64,000 nt of DNA, taken from Symbiodinium kawagutii. Taxonomy: Eukaryota > Sar > Dinophyceae > Suessiales > Symbiodiniaceae. A program made the position numbers and the translations under genes. The notes below the pieces were generated by a model. That model saw nothing but the letters and a program-made list of their open reading frames with translations. It was not told where the DNA came from and searched no databases. Positions within the stretch are counted from its first letter, which is position 1, and every line of letters begins with the position of its first letter. This document shows, in pieces, positions 31,683 to 42,688 of this stretch. The DNA is taken from the NCBI GenBank assembly GCA_009767595.1, contig VSDK01012581.1, positions 26,709 to 90,708 of the forward strand, given 5' to 3'.

Positions 31683-31720
31683 GGGTTTTTGAGCAGCTAA
31701 TTTCAGAGAAGTTTGGTAAC

Positions 31721-31844
31721 TGGTGGTTTGTCAAAATAGGGGCACCCCCAAAATTGGCCGGTTTATTACAGAACTATAAATGACTTTAAAATACTTTAAA
31801 TTATATCGGAAGATTCGGGGGTACTTTAGTTTTGAAAATCATTC
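31721..31844 (-). mobile_element. Family A element, reverse orientation, diverged
   Basis: TGGTGGTTTGTCAAAATAGG at the left and TTTTGAAAATCATTC at the right, with inner GGCCGGTTTATTACAG and ATTCGGGGGTAC. Confidence 0.7.
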
Positions 31845-32124
31845 ATTCAGTCACTGCCAATGAACATGACAGCTGCTAAATCCACCATGGCAGTACATGA
31901 TTTGTGAGTCATCAACCAACGCTGAGTTGCAAAAGGATCTTATGCAATACCCAACCACCAGCTTTGGCGATCTCCCCATTGGTTGATTCCACGGTTGTTG
32001 GCTCCCAACAACCGCACCTGCAGCAGCTGAGGGTTTGCACCATGTTCTTCGCTGGGATTGTCATTTAATTAGCCACAATGTTTCCTATCAGCATATAAGG
32101 AATTAAACCTATCAATTACACCAA

Positions 32125-32204
32125 AGCCATGTAGTTGATATGTTAATTCCTATCAGGTTGAAGAGCCGCCAATGGGTTGGAACCAACATATCAACTACAT
32201 GGCT
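32125..32204 (+). repeat. Perfect 20-bp inverted repeat
   Basis: AGCCATGTAGTTGATATGTT at 32125-32144 is matched exactly by AACATATCAACTACATGGCT at 32185-32204 with a 40-bp loop. Family C-like ends (GTGGGTCA and TGACCCATAGCC) follow at 32205-32310, so this may be a composite element. Confidence 0.85.
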
Positions 32205-32488
32205 GTGGGTCACTCTGCACCCCGAGTTGTCATGACCCGAGCTGTTGAGATGTGATGGGATGGCTTCACTACTACACACGGCTTTGGTTTGGTGGCTTGA
32301 CCCATAGCCGTCTAGTTGGTATATCTCCATTCAACTGTTGGTTATCATCACCTATACCAACCACTAATTAACCTGCTAACTAACCATTGTTTATTGATCA
32401 CCTAAACCAACCGCTAGCCCAGCCAAGCAAGCATTGCTTACAAACCATTGGTGGTCAGGAATTCGACCCATCGTCACATACTCAGTAG

Positions 32489-32650
32489 CTAAGTGTTTGA
32501 AATCCCTGCGCTGTCTGCATCGAACCGCCCATTCCGAGGGACAAATGTGACTGGTATCGTCCTCGATGTGGCAAACATGTGCCCAAGAGCATCTCCTAGC
32601 GCCGTCTTGGAAGCCCAACGCGCAAGATGGATGGTGAATTCGGACGGTGA
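32489..32650 (-). CDS. Coding segment ending in a stop
   Basis: Minus strand, about 50 codons (EFTIHLARWASKTALGDALG; ATSRTIPVTFVPRNGRFDAD) to TAG. A second minus frame is open for 128 codons across the same place but is less protein-like. The segment is flanked by ACC words on the left and GGTGAATTGATGGTTGACTG words on the right, the usual exon flank. The acceptor is unclear. Confidence 0.37.
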   Translation of the reverse strand, partial: SPSEFTIHLARWASKTALGDALGHMFATSRTIPVTFVPRNGRFDADSAGISNT

Positions 32651-32929
32651 ATTGATGGTTGACTGATGGGGCACCATAGGTTGACTGATAGTTTACCATC
32701 CGCTTAACCAAAGGCAGCAAATATCTGCAGACAGAAGTTTCCACCAGTGCAGTTGAACTCGCCATCCCCAAAAACAATCAAGTTTGACAGGGAAGCAGAA
32801 AATTTAGGGATACAACATGAACAAATCCATAGCGTTGTGATGGTAGATCTATATCAATCGTCCACCCCCAGTTTACCTGAAATAGCTGATGATTTGTCCC
32901 AAGCAATATGGGTGGTTTATCAATAATTA

Positions 32930-33036
32930 TGGGTGTTTCTCAAAGTAGGGGTGCCCCTAAATCAAGCAGTTTGTTTCTCATTTATACCAATGAACCATCC
33001 ATAACTTTGGGGTTCCCGATTCGGAGAAATACCCAC
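32930..33036 (+). mobile_element. Family A inverted-repeat element
   Basis: TGGGTGTTTCTCAAAGTAGG at the left and CCCGATTCGGAGAAATACCC at the right; inner GCCCCTAAATCAAGCAG and ACCAATGAACCATCC. Confidence 0.8.
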
Positions 33037-33368
33037 ATGACAACAGTTTCTCTTGGCTGAAATGACTGCACTTGCTTGTGGTGCACTCCGTGAGCGATCC
33101 ACGAGCCGAGCGACAAAAGCCTATACCCATTCTAATAATTCATTGATGGTAATTTCCGTGGACTGTTGCAGCAAAGCCATATGCCATGGCTTTATTGACA
33201 TCTAGCCATCTGATCCCGCTTCACAAAAGTGGAATCTAGTAATTCAAGTCGCTGTCATAATATAATCCACTAGAAGCACCGCAGTGCAGTCCAAATTCCA
33301 GGTATATAGAACCAATTCACCTGGAATTTTCGAAAGCTGCCCACATGAACAAACACTTGACCGACATA

Positions 33369-34003
33369 TCACCATACTCTATGCTTGGTTGCGTCTTTAA
33401 GAAATCGGGAAAGAATCAAACATTTAGCATGACCTAGGAATCCAAACACTTGGAATAGCCACTGGACGTTGGCAACAACATGACACTCCTGAACTCGCAG
33501 CATCCCCGCCCACACGCATGTCTTGGAGCTTGCGCACTTTGCGTGCCTCTTCTGGCGTTTGGTAGCAGGACCTGTCCCCTCGTCCAGCCGTGGCTCTTCA
33601 CGCGCCACGCTGCTGGTGTATTGGACCTGGGACTTGTCAAAAGCAAGGGCTGCGTCCAGTGCTGCTTGGAGGTGTCCGTGAAATTCACCAGAGCCACAGT
33701 GCCCGTCTCCTTCATCTGGAAGAACTTTGACCAGTCACAAACGCGCTCCTCGCCGACCGCGACGGAGCCCTCACAACCGGACTGATGACTTTAATAGCCA
33801 CCAAAAGGAGGACGAATGAAGACGGAGGTGACCGGCTTGGTGCTCCGGATCCATTGCAACATCCAGACGTCAAAATGGCCCAGGTCTCCGGGAACCAAGT
33901 CCACTGCTTGCTTCATCTGCCGAGCTTTGTCCACGGTGAGGCCTACAGCCACGAGACCATGCTTGGGAACCCTTTTTTTTCCCTCCTTTCCTTCCCAGGA
34001 ATA
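33369..34003 (-). pseudogene. Coding block with RRM-like pattern, one stop and one frameshift
   Basis: Minus strand from about 34003. A first segment (HGLVAVGLTVDKARQMKQAV; HFDVWMLQWIRSTKPVTSVF) ends at TAA, 33791-33793. The same frame continues as SGCEGSVAVGEERVCDWSKF and MKETGTVALVNFTDTS. Near 33,660-33,672 the pattern shifts frame and continues QAALDAALAFDKSQVQYTSS and VAREEPRLDEGTGPATKRQK, to a stop at 33369. The order 'GTVALVNF..., then QAALDAALAFD, then VQ' resembles strand 3, helix 2 and strand 4 of an RNA-recognition motif; no RNP1 aromatic signature was verified, so this is a suggestion only. The stop could mark a short intron (donor GGTG|GCTATT, acceptor CATCAG); the frameshift could be an assembly error. 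Confidence 0.45.
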
Positions 34004-34324
34004 CCATATCAACCAACAGTCGGCATCTTGCTGAGCCGCTACATTGTTGAAAGACCATACAGCATATACAGCTAACAATGTCAAAATGACACTCACAATT
34101 ACAAGCACTCACAATTATATATATCAAAATACAAGCACTAACAATGTTGAATGTTCCAAATCTGCAAATTACCAAAAAAAAACATCAAGGGTCCCTGGTA
34201 TTAGGGAACAATCAGAACATCATTCTGAATATATCCCGGGATCTTCATAGGAACATATTGGAACAATGTTGAATGTTCCGATTCTATCGTGTACCATGTT
34301 CCAATCTGTTCCAATGAGCCCGGG

Positions 34325-34450
34325 ATCCGCTCCACAGGGGTAGTAAGTGGTCAGTCGCTGCCATGGAAGTCACGCCACGCTCCTCCAAAGCTCCCACGGT
34401 TAGGCCGAAGTGGAACATCAAGAGCTGCAGGTTGTCCTGGAAGCCCCGGA
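34325..34450 (-). CDS. Putative exon, unidentified
   Basis: Minus strand. A strong CATTTCTTGGGTCAG acceptor precedes RGFQDNLQLLMFHFGLTVGA and LEERGVTSMAATDHLLPLWS with G/C-rich third positions. The 3' end is uncertain: GGC|GTGACT near 34374 is one donor, and the frame stays open beyond 34325. It lies about 330 bp upstream of the RRM-like block in transcript order, so both may belong to one gene. Confidence 0.5.
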
Positions 34451-34479
34451 CTGACCCAAGAAATGGTTTCTTTCTAGGG

Positions 34480-35110
34480 GTGATTTATGATGGTTGTATG
34501 ATTGGTAATTTGTAGTTAGTGATGCTTATGACCGACAAAATGCTGTTAGTGATGGCTAATTCATACTGGTCATCGATAGTTGCATGATTGTTCATGGTAG
34601 TTCATACTGGTTAATGGCGATTTATAAACCGTAATAGTCTATTCATGGTCAATGGTAGGGAAACTAATGAACAACATTTAACAACTTGGTGGCTTATAGA
34701 TCCCTTGCTAAAATATATATTTTTAGTGGTTATATGGTCAATCAATCATATCCCAAAAACACTAAAAACCTAAGTTAGTGGGTATAAGCCATCCAGACAA
34801 CATTTAACAAGAATGGTTAACGGTGGTCAAGGATCATTACTGATTTCTCCGGTGGTGGTATCGGCTGACAGTCCAAGCCTGGAACCATTATGGAAGCAGT
34901 TGCCATTTCTGGGGGCTGAACCATTGGTGAACAAACCCCTATGATTGCTAGTGCTGGTCGATGATGTTTGATGATGGCCAACAATGCTTAGTGGTCTCTA
35001 TTGCTCTTGAATCATGGTTCAGAATGGATACGTAATCATGATGGTTCATAGCGGTTGATAATGGTTGATGCTCATTTATTGTTGTTAGTAAGAGTGAATG
35101 CACTAACGTT
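34480..35110 (+). repeat. TGATGGTTGTATGATTGG background
   Basis: Words in GGT orientation following the exon at 34.3-34.45 kb, to about 35.1 kb where a short CA microsatellite begins. Confidence 0.65.
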
Positions 35111-35579
35111 ATTGTTGGATGATCAAACACACACACACATACTTGTTTGTTTGTGTAAATCCGGTGCGAAAACTTTCGTTTTTGCAGATATGGGGAAAAC
35201 CTACGATATAATCCAAAAAAGAGTAGAAATCTAAGTTTGCGCGTAATTAAATGTAATCCAACATGTCAGCACAAAACAGCAAGATCCAATCGGATTGTGA
35301 TGGCTTGAGTCGGTGCACAGTCCTCCCGGGCAATAAATTTTGATAGCTCGTCACAGGCTACCACTATTGCTTAAGCACTACGTCAGTTCAGTGTCAGGAA
35401 ACTATAAAGGGGTTTTAATTTACTTATCATCATTATCATTCATCATTCACCTGACTAGAAATGGTACAAACGTATGTATATTGCAAGGTATTGTCATGAT
35501 CACCATCAAAATCATCACGATCGTCATCTTCCTGCTGTTGGCGATATCCAAAAAACACATGTGCTTCTCATTGCATTAC

Positions 35580-35702
35580 TTGGCAGTGGGTCAAAACCCT
35601 GTACCCTTGGTTCCCCATCATTAACCATTGTTTTCCCTATTATGCTTGGTTTTGATCCCTAGAAAATTGCTTGGTTAATATTGACCCAGACCCAGCTCGC
35701 CA
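35580..35702 (-). mobile_element. Family C element, reverse orientation
   Basis: TTGGCAGTGGGTCAAAACCC at the left and TTAATATTGACCCAGACCCA at the right; inner GGTTCCCCATCATTAACCAT and TGTTTTCCCTATTATG. Confidence 0.8.
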
Positions 35703-35893
35703 CTGAGCAATCAAAATCAAAACACACAGAATCGCTACTCCAATCTGCAGCTGGGGTTCTGTACCTGGGAAATCTTCCCATGGGTACACATGGTGAATGT
35801 AACCTCTTACTTACTGGGGATGCTGACTTCCAAGCCTGGTATGACCAGCACTGGTTTCTACACGCGTCAATCTTAGATTTCCATTACCGTTGA
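35703..35893 (+). CDS. Coding-like open frame, about 60 codons
   Basis: Plus strand, downstream of a family C end: HTESLLQSAAGVLYLGNLPM and DADFQAWYDQHWFLHASILD look like protein; it ends at TGA. The part before 35703 is element-derived. No splice support. Confidence 0.25.
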
Positions 35894-36040
35894 AAAGAAC
35901 AAACAAACATGCTACATGCACATATATGCCATAATATAGTACATATACATTTTGCGTATCTATATATATATGCATGAATTTACAGTATTCACCTATTACT
36001 TTACATCACAGTATAAGTACACTGATACATATTGTATACA

Positions 36041-36144
36041 GGGTGGTCTCACAAAGTAGGGAAACCCCAGAAAATAATGGCTTACACACCATAACTGGGC
36101 AATATTGGATGGTGTGGGGGTCCCCCATTTTGAGAACCCCCCCA
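36041..36144 (-). mobile_element. Family A element, reverse orientation
   Basis: GGGTGGTCTCACAAAGTAGG at the left and CCCCCATTTTGAGAACCCCC at the right, with inner ATAATGGCTTACACACC. Confidence 0.75.
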
Positions 36145-36246
36145 TATTGGCCTTGTTGTTGGTTCTTATTCCCTTTGACCACTATTATCCCCTATAAGCC
36201 CACTATTAACCATAGTGAATGTAATCTTAGCAAATCCCTATCATAT

Positions 36247-36419
36247 CTGGTTGCTGGTTGAACCACCCCTATGAAAACATATTCGTCAATCATTTGTTAA
36301 CAGCTACCAGGGAAAGTAAAAACTGTCAACTAAACCACCAACAAGTAGTTGTTTAACCACTATTGTTGGTTATTTATCTTCTATTATTGACCACTAGTAA
36401 CCATGGTTAAAACCACCAA
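36247..36419 (+). mobile_element. Family B element, long form
   Basis: CTGGTTGCTGGTTGAACCAC at the left; the short-form end ACCACCAACAAGTAG is followed by TGTTTAACCACTATTGTTGG and CCATGGTTAAAACCACCAA. The long form is therefore about 173 bp with outer ends that also pair. Confidence 0.75.
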
Positions 36420-36544
36420 GCGGATATATACACAACGTGCGTACACTATCATGGGCACAAGCTGATGATCCCGGGCTCGCCTCAGGCGCAGTCCAAGGGT
36501 TAAAACCTGGGCGAAGCGACCAGCTCTCGGACTCACCAGCGAGT
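36420..36544. other. GC-rich island without a firm exon model
   Basis: The plus strand could encode LMIPGSPQAQSKG between CACAAG and G|GTTAAA. The minus strand has a GTGAGT donor (CTG|GTGAGT) near 36514 but almost no open exon before it. The flanks switch from ACC to GGT words here, so an exon is expected, but I cannot place it. Confidence 0.3.
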
Positions 36545-37600
36545 GTTGCTCCAAAAATCAGTTGGTGAAGAGATGGTGAACATGGCTATAAAACTGAATT
36601 TCAATACAAAAGTTGGATTTTATATCTGGTGAACAGTTATTCAGATGGTTCTCAAAAATTCAGTTGGATGGTGGTGAACAAACTGGTTAAATGAATGGTT
36701 AAATGAGCCAACATGGTTAGTTAGCCAACCCAGTTGCTCACAAGTTGGCTCATAGTGAACATGGTTAGTTGGCTAAAACATGGCTATATAAAAGTTGGAT
36801 GGTTAACCAGATTTTAGTATCACCAATAGTTGATTAGATGGTGACCTCAAAAATTCCATTAGTTGATTGAGCCATAACTCAAAACAAAGTGACTGGTGAA
36901 ATTAATTCATAACACTATGGTTTGTTGAACTTCATTTATCAATAAGATTCAAGGTTGGTTGGTGAATTGATGGTTGATCGATGCTTATAGGCAAAGTGAA
37001 AATCATAATAACGATTCACACGGGCTGGTACGGGACTATTGGCTAATCATGACCAGACCATAAATAATAGTTAATATGGGGATAAATTTGAGCTAAGCCA
37101 TGAATAGTGGTTCATTTGTTGCGACAGTCAATGTCAATGATGATGAATGCTGGTTAGTAGTAGACAATCATGGTGATGGTGAATCCTAGTTACGAAATGC
37201 TTGTGGATGGTCAGTGATGCTCTACAGTGGCTAAGAATGATGAATGACAGGCTACTATCGGATTACACCTGGCTGAACATTGACGCAGGAGAACAATAGG
37301 GTTCCCCATTGGAGCGATGGCCCACCACTTGCAGACTCGGAGGATGACACCCAGGACACATCAACAGCTGTGAATTGTCAGATTCCAAGTCACCGAGGAT
37401 AAATATTCATGATGATGATGATTAATAATAATTGATTACATTACTGTAATGATGATTGATTGCATTACCGATGACTGATTGAATTAACGATGATGGATTA
37501 TATACATTAATCACTAACTGTATGATTGGTAATATTAATATGAATTAATGCTGTTGGTTACATTAATAATTGAGTTCTCAGTGGGTAGCCCAATGTTTCC
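36545..37600 (+). repeat. GGTGAACATGGTTAGTTGG background
   Basis: About 1 kb of words in GGT orientation (GGTTAGTTGGCTAA, TGATGGTTGATCGATGC), the reverse of the flank before 36.46 kb. Confidence 0.7.
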
Positions 37601-37640
37601 AAGAAAATGACATTTTGACGGTCCGTAATCATTGATATGG

Positions 37641-37742
37641 ATGGGGGTTCTCAAACTAGGGGAGCCCAAGAATGGATGGATTATTACGGTAAAGTGACTA
37701 CTGGATGATTTGGGTGTACCCCCATTTTAAGAAAGCAACATG
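37641..37742 (-). mobile_element. Family A element, reverse orientation
   Basis: ATGGGGGTTCTCAAACTAGG at the left and CCCCCATTTTAAGAAAGCAA at the right; inner GGATTATTACGGTAAAG. Confidence 0.8.
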
Positions 37743-37881
37743 TGACAATCTAGAGCTCTGAATCTATCTGATGGTTTTACCCAGACTGGTATCCTGAGTT
37801 GCGAAACCCAACATCGGACAACCCTGGATAGTTCAAAGCTCTATGTCATCAATTACTCGCATCCCAACTCTCTCGAAATGA

Positions 37882-38139
37882 TCAAACACGATGCATTCTG
37901 CTGGCTGTGACCCTGGCAAGGAATATCTGGCTATGCGTCAGAAACATCTGAAAAATGGGGAGGTGAACATTCCCACCGTTAGTGCAGGGTCGTTTGGGAT
38001 GTGAACGGCCTGGGGTGTGTAGCCATCTTTCCGACAAAAATGATCTAAACATATCTAAACTAGGTTTTGGCACGATGCATTCGATGCTAGGAAGTGATAA
38101 AATGGTCCAACAGGACAAAAATGGCGTCTGGCTTATCAC
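37882..38139 (-). CDS. Coding-like open frame, weak
   Basis: Minus strand, 85 codons of protein-like composition (IVPKPSLDMFRSFLSERWLH; FQMFLTHSQIFLARVTASRM). It lies mid-intron between GGT- and ACC-oriented halves. No border or codon-bias support. Confidence 0.22.
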   Translation of the reverse strand: MISQTPFLSCWTILSLPSIECIVPKPSLDMFRSFLSERWLHTPGRSHPKRPCTNGGNVHLPIFQMFLTHSQIFLARVTASRMHRV

Positions 38140-38564
38140 CTATCAACCAAACATGATTTAACCTTCGATTCTGAATGTGCGACCACATGGATGAGAAACC
38201 CAGCATGAACCCATTGTCATTCCCAATGTTGACCAAATAATGTTCCCGAAAATGCACCATGATATATCATCAAAACATGTTAGAAACCTTGATCAACCAT
38301 CAAAACTCTTTCTAAATCGTGCGAGAATCTATTGCGACCTTATCCTTGATGAAGCACTATGGTGTAGGATTGAAAATCATCAATCATGCCTAAATAATTG
38401 AAATTTATCAACCATGAGTCACCCATCAACAATTGGCACTTGACCATCAAACGAATATTTTACTTCATCATTGACCACCCTCAGCCACCATTAACCATCA
38501 TAAATCCTCATGAAGCGCCATTGCTACTGGTTGAAAACATGGTGACCATCACGCACTGGAATCA
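38140..38564 (+). repeat. AACCTTGATCAACCATCA background
   Basis: Words in ACC orientation leading to the family B element and the GC-rich island at 38.78 kb. Confidence 0.6.
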
Positions 38565-38740
38565 CTGGTTGGTGGTTTCAATGTGTACAAAAAATGTTAG
38601 TCAACCGAGTCAACCAACCATTTGTTAGTGATTACTACAGGGAAAAAATGTTTGAAACGACCAACCAGTAGTTTTTGGACCACTATTGTTGGTTATTATC
38701 CCCTATTGGCCACTATTAACCATGGTTAAATCCACCAACT
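38565..38740 (+). mobile_element. Family B element, long form
   Basis: CTGGTTGGTGGTTTCAATGT at the left; inner AACCAACCATTTGTTAGTG and CAGGGAAAAAATGTTTGAAA; outer end CCATGGTTAAATCCACCAAC. Confidence 0.85.
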
Positions 38741-38778
38741 GAGCAACCAGATCATCATTTTCGTCCATCCCTACGCAC

Positions 38779-38850
38779 CGTCGAGCGCTCGCACCACATC
38801 CATCAACGCCAAGCAACCCAGGTTCATCAAGGCCAGGTGGATCAGGGTTC
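38779..38850 (-). CDS. Putative short exon, strand ambiguous
   Basis: Minus strand, 72 bp: a TCGCTGAG acceptor, then NPDPPGLDEPGLLGVDGCGA, then CG|GTGCGT. The plus strand is also open (PYAPSSARTTSINAKQPRFI) with strong third-position G/C, so strand is undecided. Confidence 0.3.
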
Positions 38851-38919
38851 CTCAGCGAGGTTGGAGAGGTTGAATCAATGGTTCCAATGCACCGAGGAGT
38901 GCAACGATGGTTTGATGAT

Positions 38920-39041
38920 ATGGCTGTGGGTCAATATGAACCAACCAATAACGGGGGATAAAATCACCAACCATTTGTTAGGGAAAACAATGATTAATGA
39001 CAGGGGAACCAGGGGTACAGGGTTTTGACCCACAGCCATAT
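38920..39041 (+). mobile_element. Family C inverted-repeat element, well preserved
   Basis: ATGGCTGTGGGTCAATATGA at the left and TTTTGACCCACAGCCATATG at the right; inner CAACCATTTGTTAGGGAAAA and AGGGGAACCAGGGGTACAGG. Confidence 0.9.
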
Positions 39042-39102
39042 GGTTCATTCATGACTTGAAGATACATTAACTCTTGGCTCAATGATGGTTTAATGAGGGT
39101 TC

Positions 39103-39154
<52 letters not shown>

Positions 39155-39460
39155 GTTATTAAAACATGGTTAAATGGCAATTTATTCATGTTTCAAAAAT
39201 GGTTTTATGATTAAATGTGGGTTTCATGATGGTTGAATGATGGTAAACTTATTGTTTCATGGTGGTTTAAACAGAAATCTATGATCGTTAAACAATCGTT
39301 TATAAACAACCATGATTGACAATGGTTGAAAATGGTTGGAGGGCCCATGCTGATTTAGTGTTACTTGCAAATGTGGTTCAGAGTAGCGATAGCATGATTC
39401 AAAATGGCTAGCATTGGTAGCAATGGTGGTATTAAAGGAAATAATGATAATTGATGCATC
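39042..39460 (+). repeat. GGTTTAATGATGG background with a GAT tract
   Basis: GGT-oriented words including (GAT)n at about 39103-39152. Reversed relative to the flank before the 38.8 kb island. Confidence 0.75.
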
Positions 39461-39587
39461 CATTCGATCATTGCAGCTAATTCATTTCTAATGGTTTGTG
39501 AACATGGAATGACTACCGATGACTACATGCTGCTATCCACCTCTGACGGTCAACAATGCGAAATGGATCTAAAGTTCCCGAGGGATA

Positions 39588-39690
39588 TGGGTGTTCCTCA
39601 AAATAGGGGTACTCCCAAGTCATCTAGTTATTAGCCATTTAAAGAAATAAACCAACCATTTTTGGGGCTCCCTATTTTGTGAAACCACCA
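39588..39690 (+). mobile_element. Family A inverted-repeat element, well preserved
   Basis: TGGGTGTTCCTCAAAATAGG at the left and CCCTATTTTGTGAAACCACC at the right; inner AAGTCATCTAGTTATTAGCC and AATAAACCAACCATTTTTGG. Flanked by ATA on both sides. Confidence 0.88.
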
Positions 39691-40397
39691 TATCAACAAT
39701 GATTTTGGTACACTACTTCATTGACCAAGGCTGATGCGGGCTACAAAATGGCTACGCAATGATTGATAATCCCTATTGGTTGATAATCATTGCTGAGGCT
39801 TAAGTACCAACAATGGCCAACAATAGACCTTTGGGTTTAACAGTTGTTAATCATAGTAAAAGCCAAACATGTTGAAGACAGGAAGACAGGGCTCATAGTG
39901 GTTGATTGCAGTTTCTAAGCACGAACAATAATAAACACACATAATATGTAAACACGATGGGCCATGATGGGCAGAATCCTTGACCACGCTTGGTAAGCGG
40001 GTTCAGTGTCTCTAATTGACCTTCGTTGCGTGAAACTGAACCATCATCAACTCGTCAACCGATATGATCAACCACTATGACGCTCCATAACCAGGTGTAA
40101 CTGTCATCAACAACCATGCGCAGCCACGGTTGATTCTGCTTAGCCATTATCAACCCAACTTTACTAGCAGAAAATTCCAGGGTTTGGGCATGACAACGGC
40201 CCAAACCTATCAATACCCTTCTCCCAATCTATCAAAGCGTTTGGTGAATTGGGTTCCTTTAATGTGGCATTAGCCAATGAACGAATCCCCACAATAGCAA
40301 TCTGTTGTAGGTGTTTGCTGGCCAGTGATCTTCCCTCAATACCCCCAGTGAACCATCAACCAACAAGCTGTCCTCCACCAATCAGCCAGCAACTCAC

Positions 40398-40453
40398 AAA
40401 CTTGGTGTGTGCCAGTACGAGTCCTCTTGCAGGTGCGCTCTCAGGTGCTGGTT
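40398..40453 (-). CDS. Putative short exon
   Basis: Minus strand, 56 bp: an ATCGCGTAG acceptor, then NQHLRAHLQEDSYWHTPS, then TTT|GTGAGT, a strong donor. Third positions are mostly G/C. The flanks switch from ACC words (left) to GATGGTAAGTG words (right). Confidence 0.42.
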
Positions 40454-40666
40454 CTACGCGATTATGGCGGTCAAGTGATGCTTAATCGATGCCTGTTTAA
40501 TGTTCAAGATGGTAAGTGAAATCCAGATTAAATGATGCAGAGTGATTATTGATGATGTTTTCTTCTTAAATTGTAGCTATTCAATCTTTTTAATGCTTAA
40601 GCTGGTTAACCACTCATAACCAGCCACGGCATGAAAAACCGCCATCAACAACCAGCGTTTCCCCAG

Positions 40667-40759
40667 TTCCCATCGACCAAGCTGCGAGCACACCAACGCT
40701 TGGAGTTCTCGTTGGGATTCACCTCGCAAGTGTCGTGGCGGATGCAACGTTGTGCCTAG
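40667..40759 (+). CDS. Putative exon, strand ambiguous
   Basis: Plus strand, 93 bp: a GCGTTTCCCCAG acceptor, then open frames (SHRPSCEHTNAWSSRWDSPR or FPSTKLRAHQRLEFSLGFTS), then CCTAG|GTACAC. The minus strand offers an overlapping open stretch (QRELQALVCSQLGRWELGKR) and a short exon with AG|GTGAAT. Strand undecided. Confidence 0.32.
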   Translation, partial: FPSTKLRAHQRLEFSLGFTSQVSWRMQRCA

Positions 40760-40826
40760 GTACACTCCACAAGTAGTCGAACAGTTCGCTGGCATTAAAC
40801 CGATCGCCGACGTCTGTTAATGCGCA

Positions 40827-41093
40827 ATGTCATACGATCAAATGAAATGCACGTTCTTGAATGCTACGAAAAATGGTTACTTTAATGGATACGTATTACT
40901 AATCGATGAATCGGACAAGTATCTCGTCGACAAAAACTTTGGTTGCCCTCCTGGACACTACTTCGCAGGTCCTACCATTTTTAATTGGGGTTGGAAAATC
41001 ACCGGCTCTCAAAACAGCATGACACAAAAAGCACAGATACTGTCGAGGTTCCCAGGGATTTTGCAGTGGCAAGAGCTACCTATGGAACGATGA
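40827..41093 (+). CDS. Coding-like open frame, about 88 codons, unidentified
   Basis: Plus strand, ending at TGA (YDQMKCTFLNATKNGYFNGY; KNFGCPPGHYFAGPTIFNWG). Strongly protein-like, rich in aromatic and Gly residues, and without simple repeats; codon third positions are not G/C-rich, unlike the exon islands. Probably a relic or an inserted gene fragment. The family is not recognised. Confidence 0.38.
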   Translation: MSYDQMKCTFLNATKNGYFNGYVLLIDESDKYLVDKNFGCPPGHYFAGPTIFNWGWKITGSQNSMTQKAQILSRFPGILQWQELPMER

Positions 41094-41482
41094 ATCATAG
41101 GACACTTCAATCACCACATATTGAAACAAAAATGATCAGTCGATTGTCACTGATAGTTCAAAATTAACAATAATTGCTAAATGTTGCCGACAATTCTTAC
41201 TCAATGTGTGACAGTGGCCAAGTACTTAGACATATAGGCGTCACTATGCTCATCCAAACAAACCATACCATATGACCTGCAGCTGGCGATATATAGCAAC
41301 CAACCTGCTTAGATTGCTGCACTCAGATTACAACCGACCAGCTTTGGTGGCTGCACTTAGATAGCGGCCAAACTGCTTAGCTCACTGTACTCAGATAACA
41401 ACCAACCCCCTTAGTTAATTGTACTTCGGTGGCAACGGTCATAGTCAAGTGGTAGATCATACAAGCTACCGATGCTCGTTAC

Positions 41483-41532
41483 CAACCGCAGACTCCCCAC
41501 CGCTGCCTGCATCAAGAGCCGCATCCAAAGGA
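41483..41532 (-). CDS. Putative short exon
   Basis: Minus strand, 50 bp: an ACCACTAG acceptor, then LWMRLLMQAAVGSLRL, then TTG|GTAACG. It is short, so support is limited to borders and third-position G/C. Confidence 0.3.
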
Positions 41533-42688
41533 CTAGTGGTTTCTTGGAGTAGAGTTGCATGTGCCTCAAATCCCAACATATGCCCGGAACGCCACTGGGT
41601 TTGGCGGTTCAAACCAATGGGATTGGTGGTTCAAACCAAGCAAACATGGGTGGATGAAACGGGAACACCTTATTGCATTTAGTTCAATCAAAACCAGAAA
41701 AAACTAATTAATAAAATTGCATGATGAAAGGTTCTACTTGATGGTTTGCAGGATTTCCAATACTAGGTATTGACAATCCCAACTCTAAACCCACCATTCT
41801 AGATCCGAGGCCGGAGATGATCAATCCCTTCTTGGGGAAGGTCAGCGATTGCAAATGCAACAACAACAAGAATCACAAAAACAAAATGATCCAATAAACA
41901 GAAAGTGACATGCTGCAATTGTGCATCAGAAGTGATAACGGGTGAATTGTGTTTCATAAAAGTTGATAGTTGTTCATATGATTGGAGCAGTTGACTATTG
42001 AATCATGATTGTCAACTATTTCTCCGAATCACTTTTGTCAACCACTACTGCAACCATATGCAATCATCAACCATTCCGGACTCATGATCAAAATACATTC
42101 CATTTGAAATATTTTTTGATAGTAGTGTTCAATTCACACACAACACGCAAGTCACCCGTACTACTGGTGAGGCTTGGTTAACCAGTACCCATCAATTGTA
42201 CAATCGTTATGAAGGTCACAATCAATATTGGGCATCGTTCTTGATTAGTCATCACTTGCAATCATTACCCACTATTACTAACACTCATTTGCCGTCACTA
42301 TTTACAAACCATCATCAATCATTAAGCATCAGTAGTGATTAGCCATCATTAATCATCATTATCAAGCACTACCAACAACTACAAACCATTGCCGACCCAC
42401 ATTGATTAAACATTAAACATGATTAAAGTATTGTCAATGAATTCAAAAGTGCGAGGTGGGGTTGGCGGGCATGTTTGGCCCATTTGAATCCAATCAATAT
42501 GTATTGGTTGATATCCGTTGTCAACTGCCGCGACTGACTGTCAACCTATTAAGAAACCTCGGAATGAAGAAGAACCTTGGTACTGCTAAATTGAGGGATT
42601 CCTACATTTAAAACCTGACTAAGAAGCTACCCAAAACAATGGCGCGCTAAGGAAGGGCAGCCTTGAAGCCTTCGGTGAAAGTGATTGA

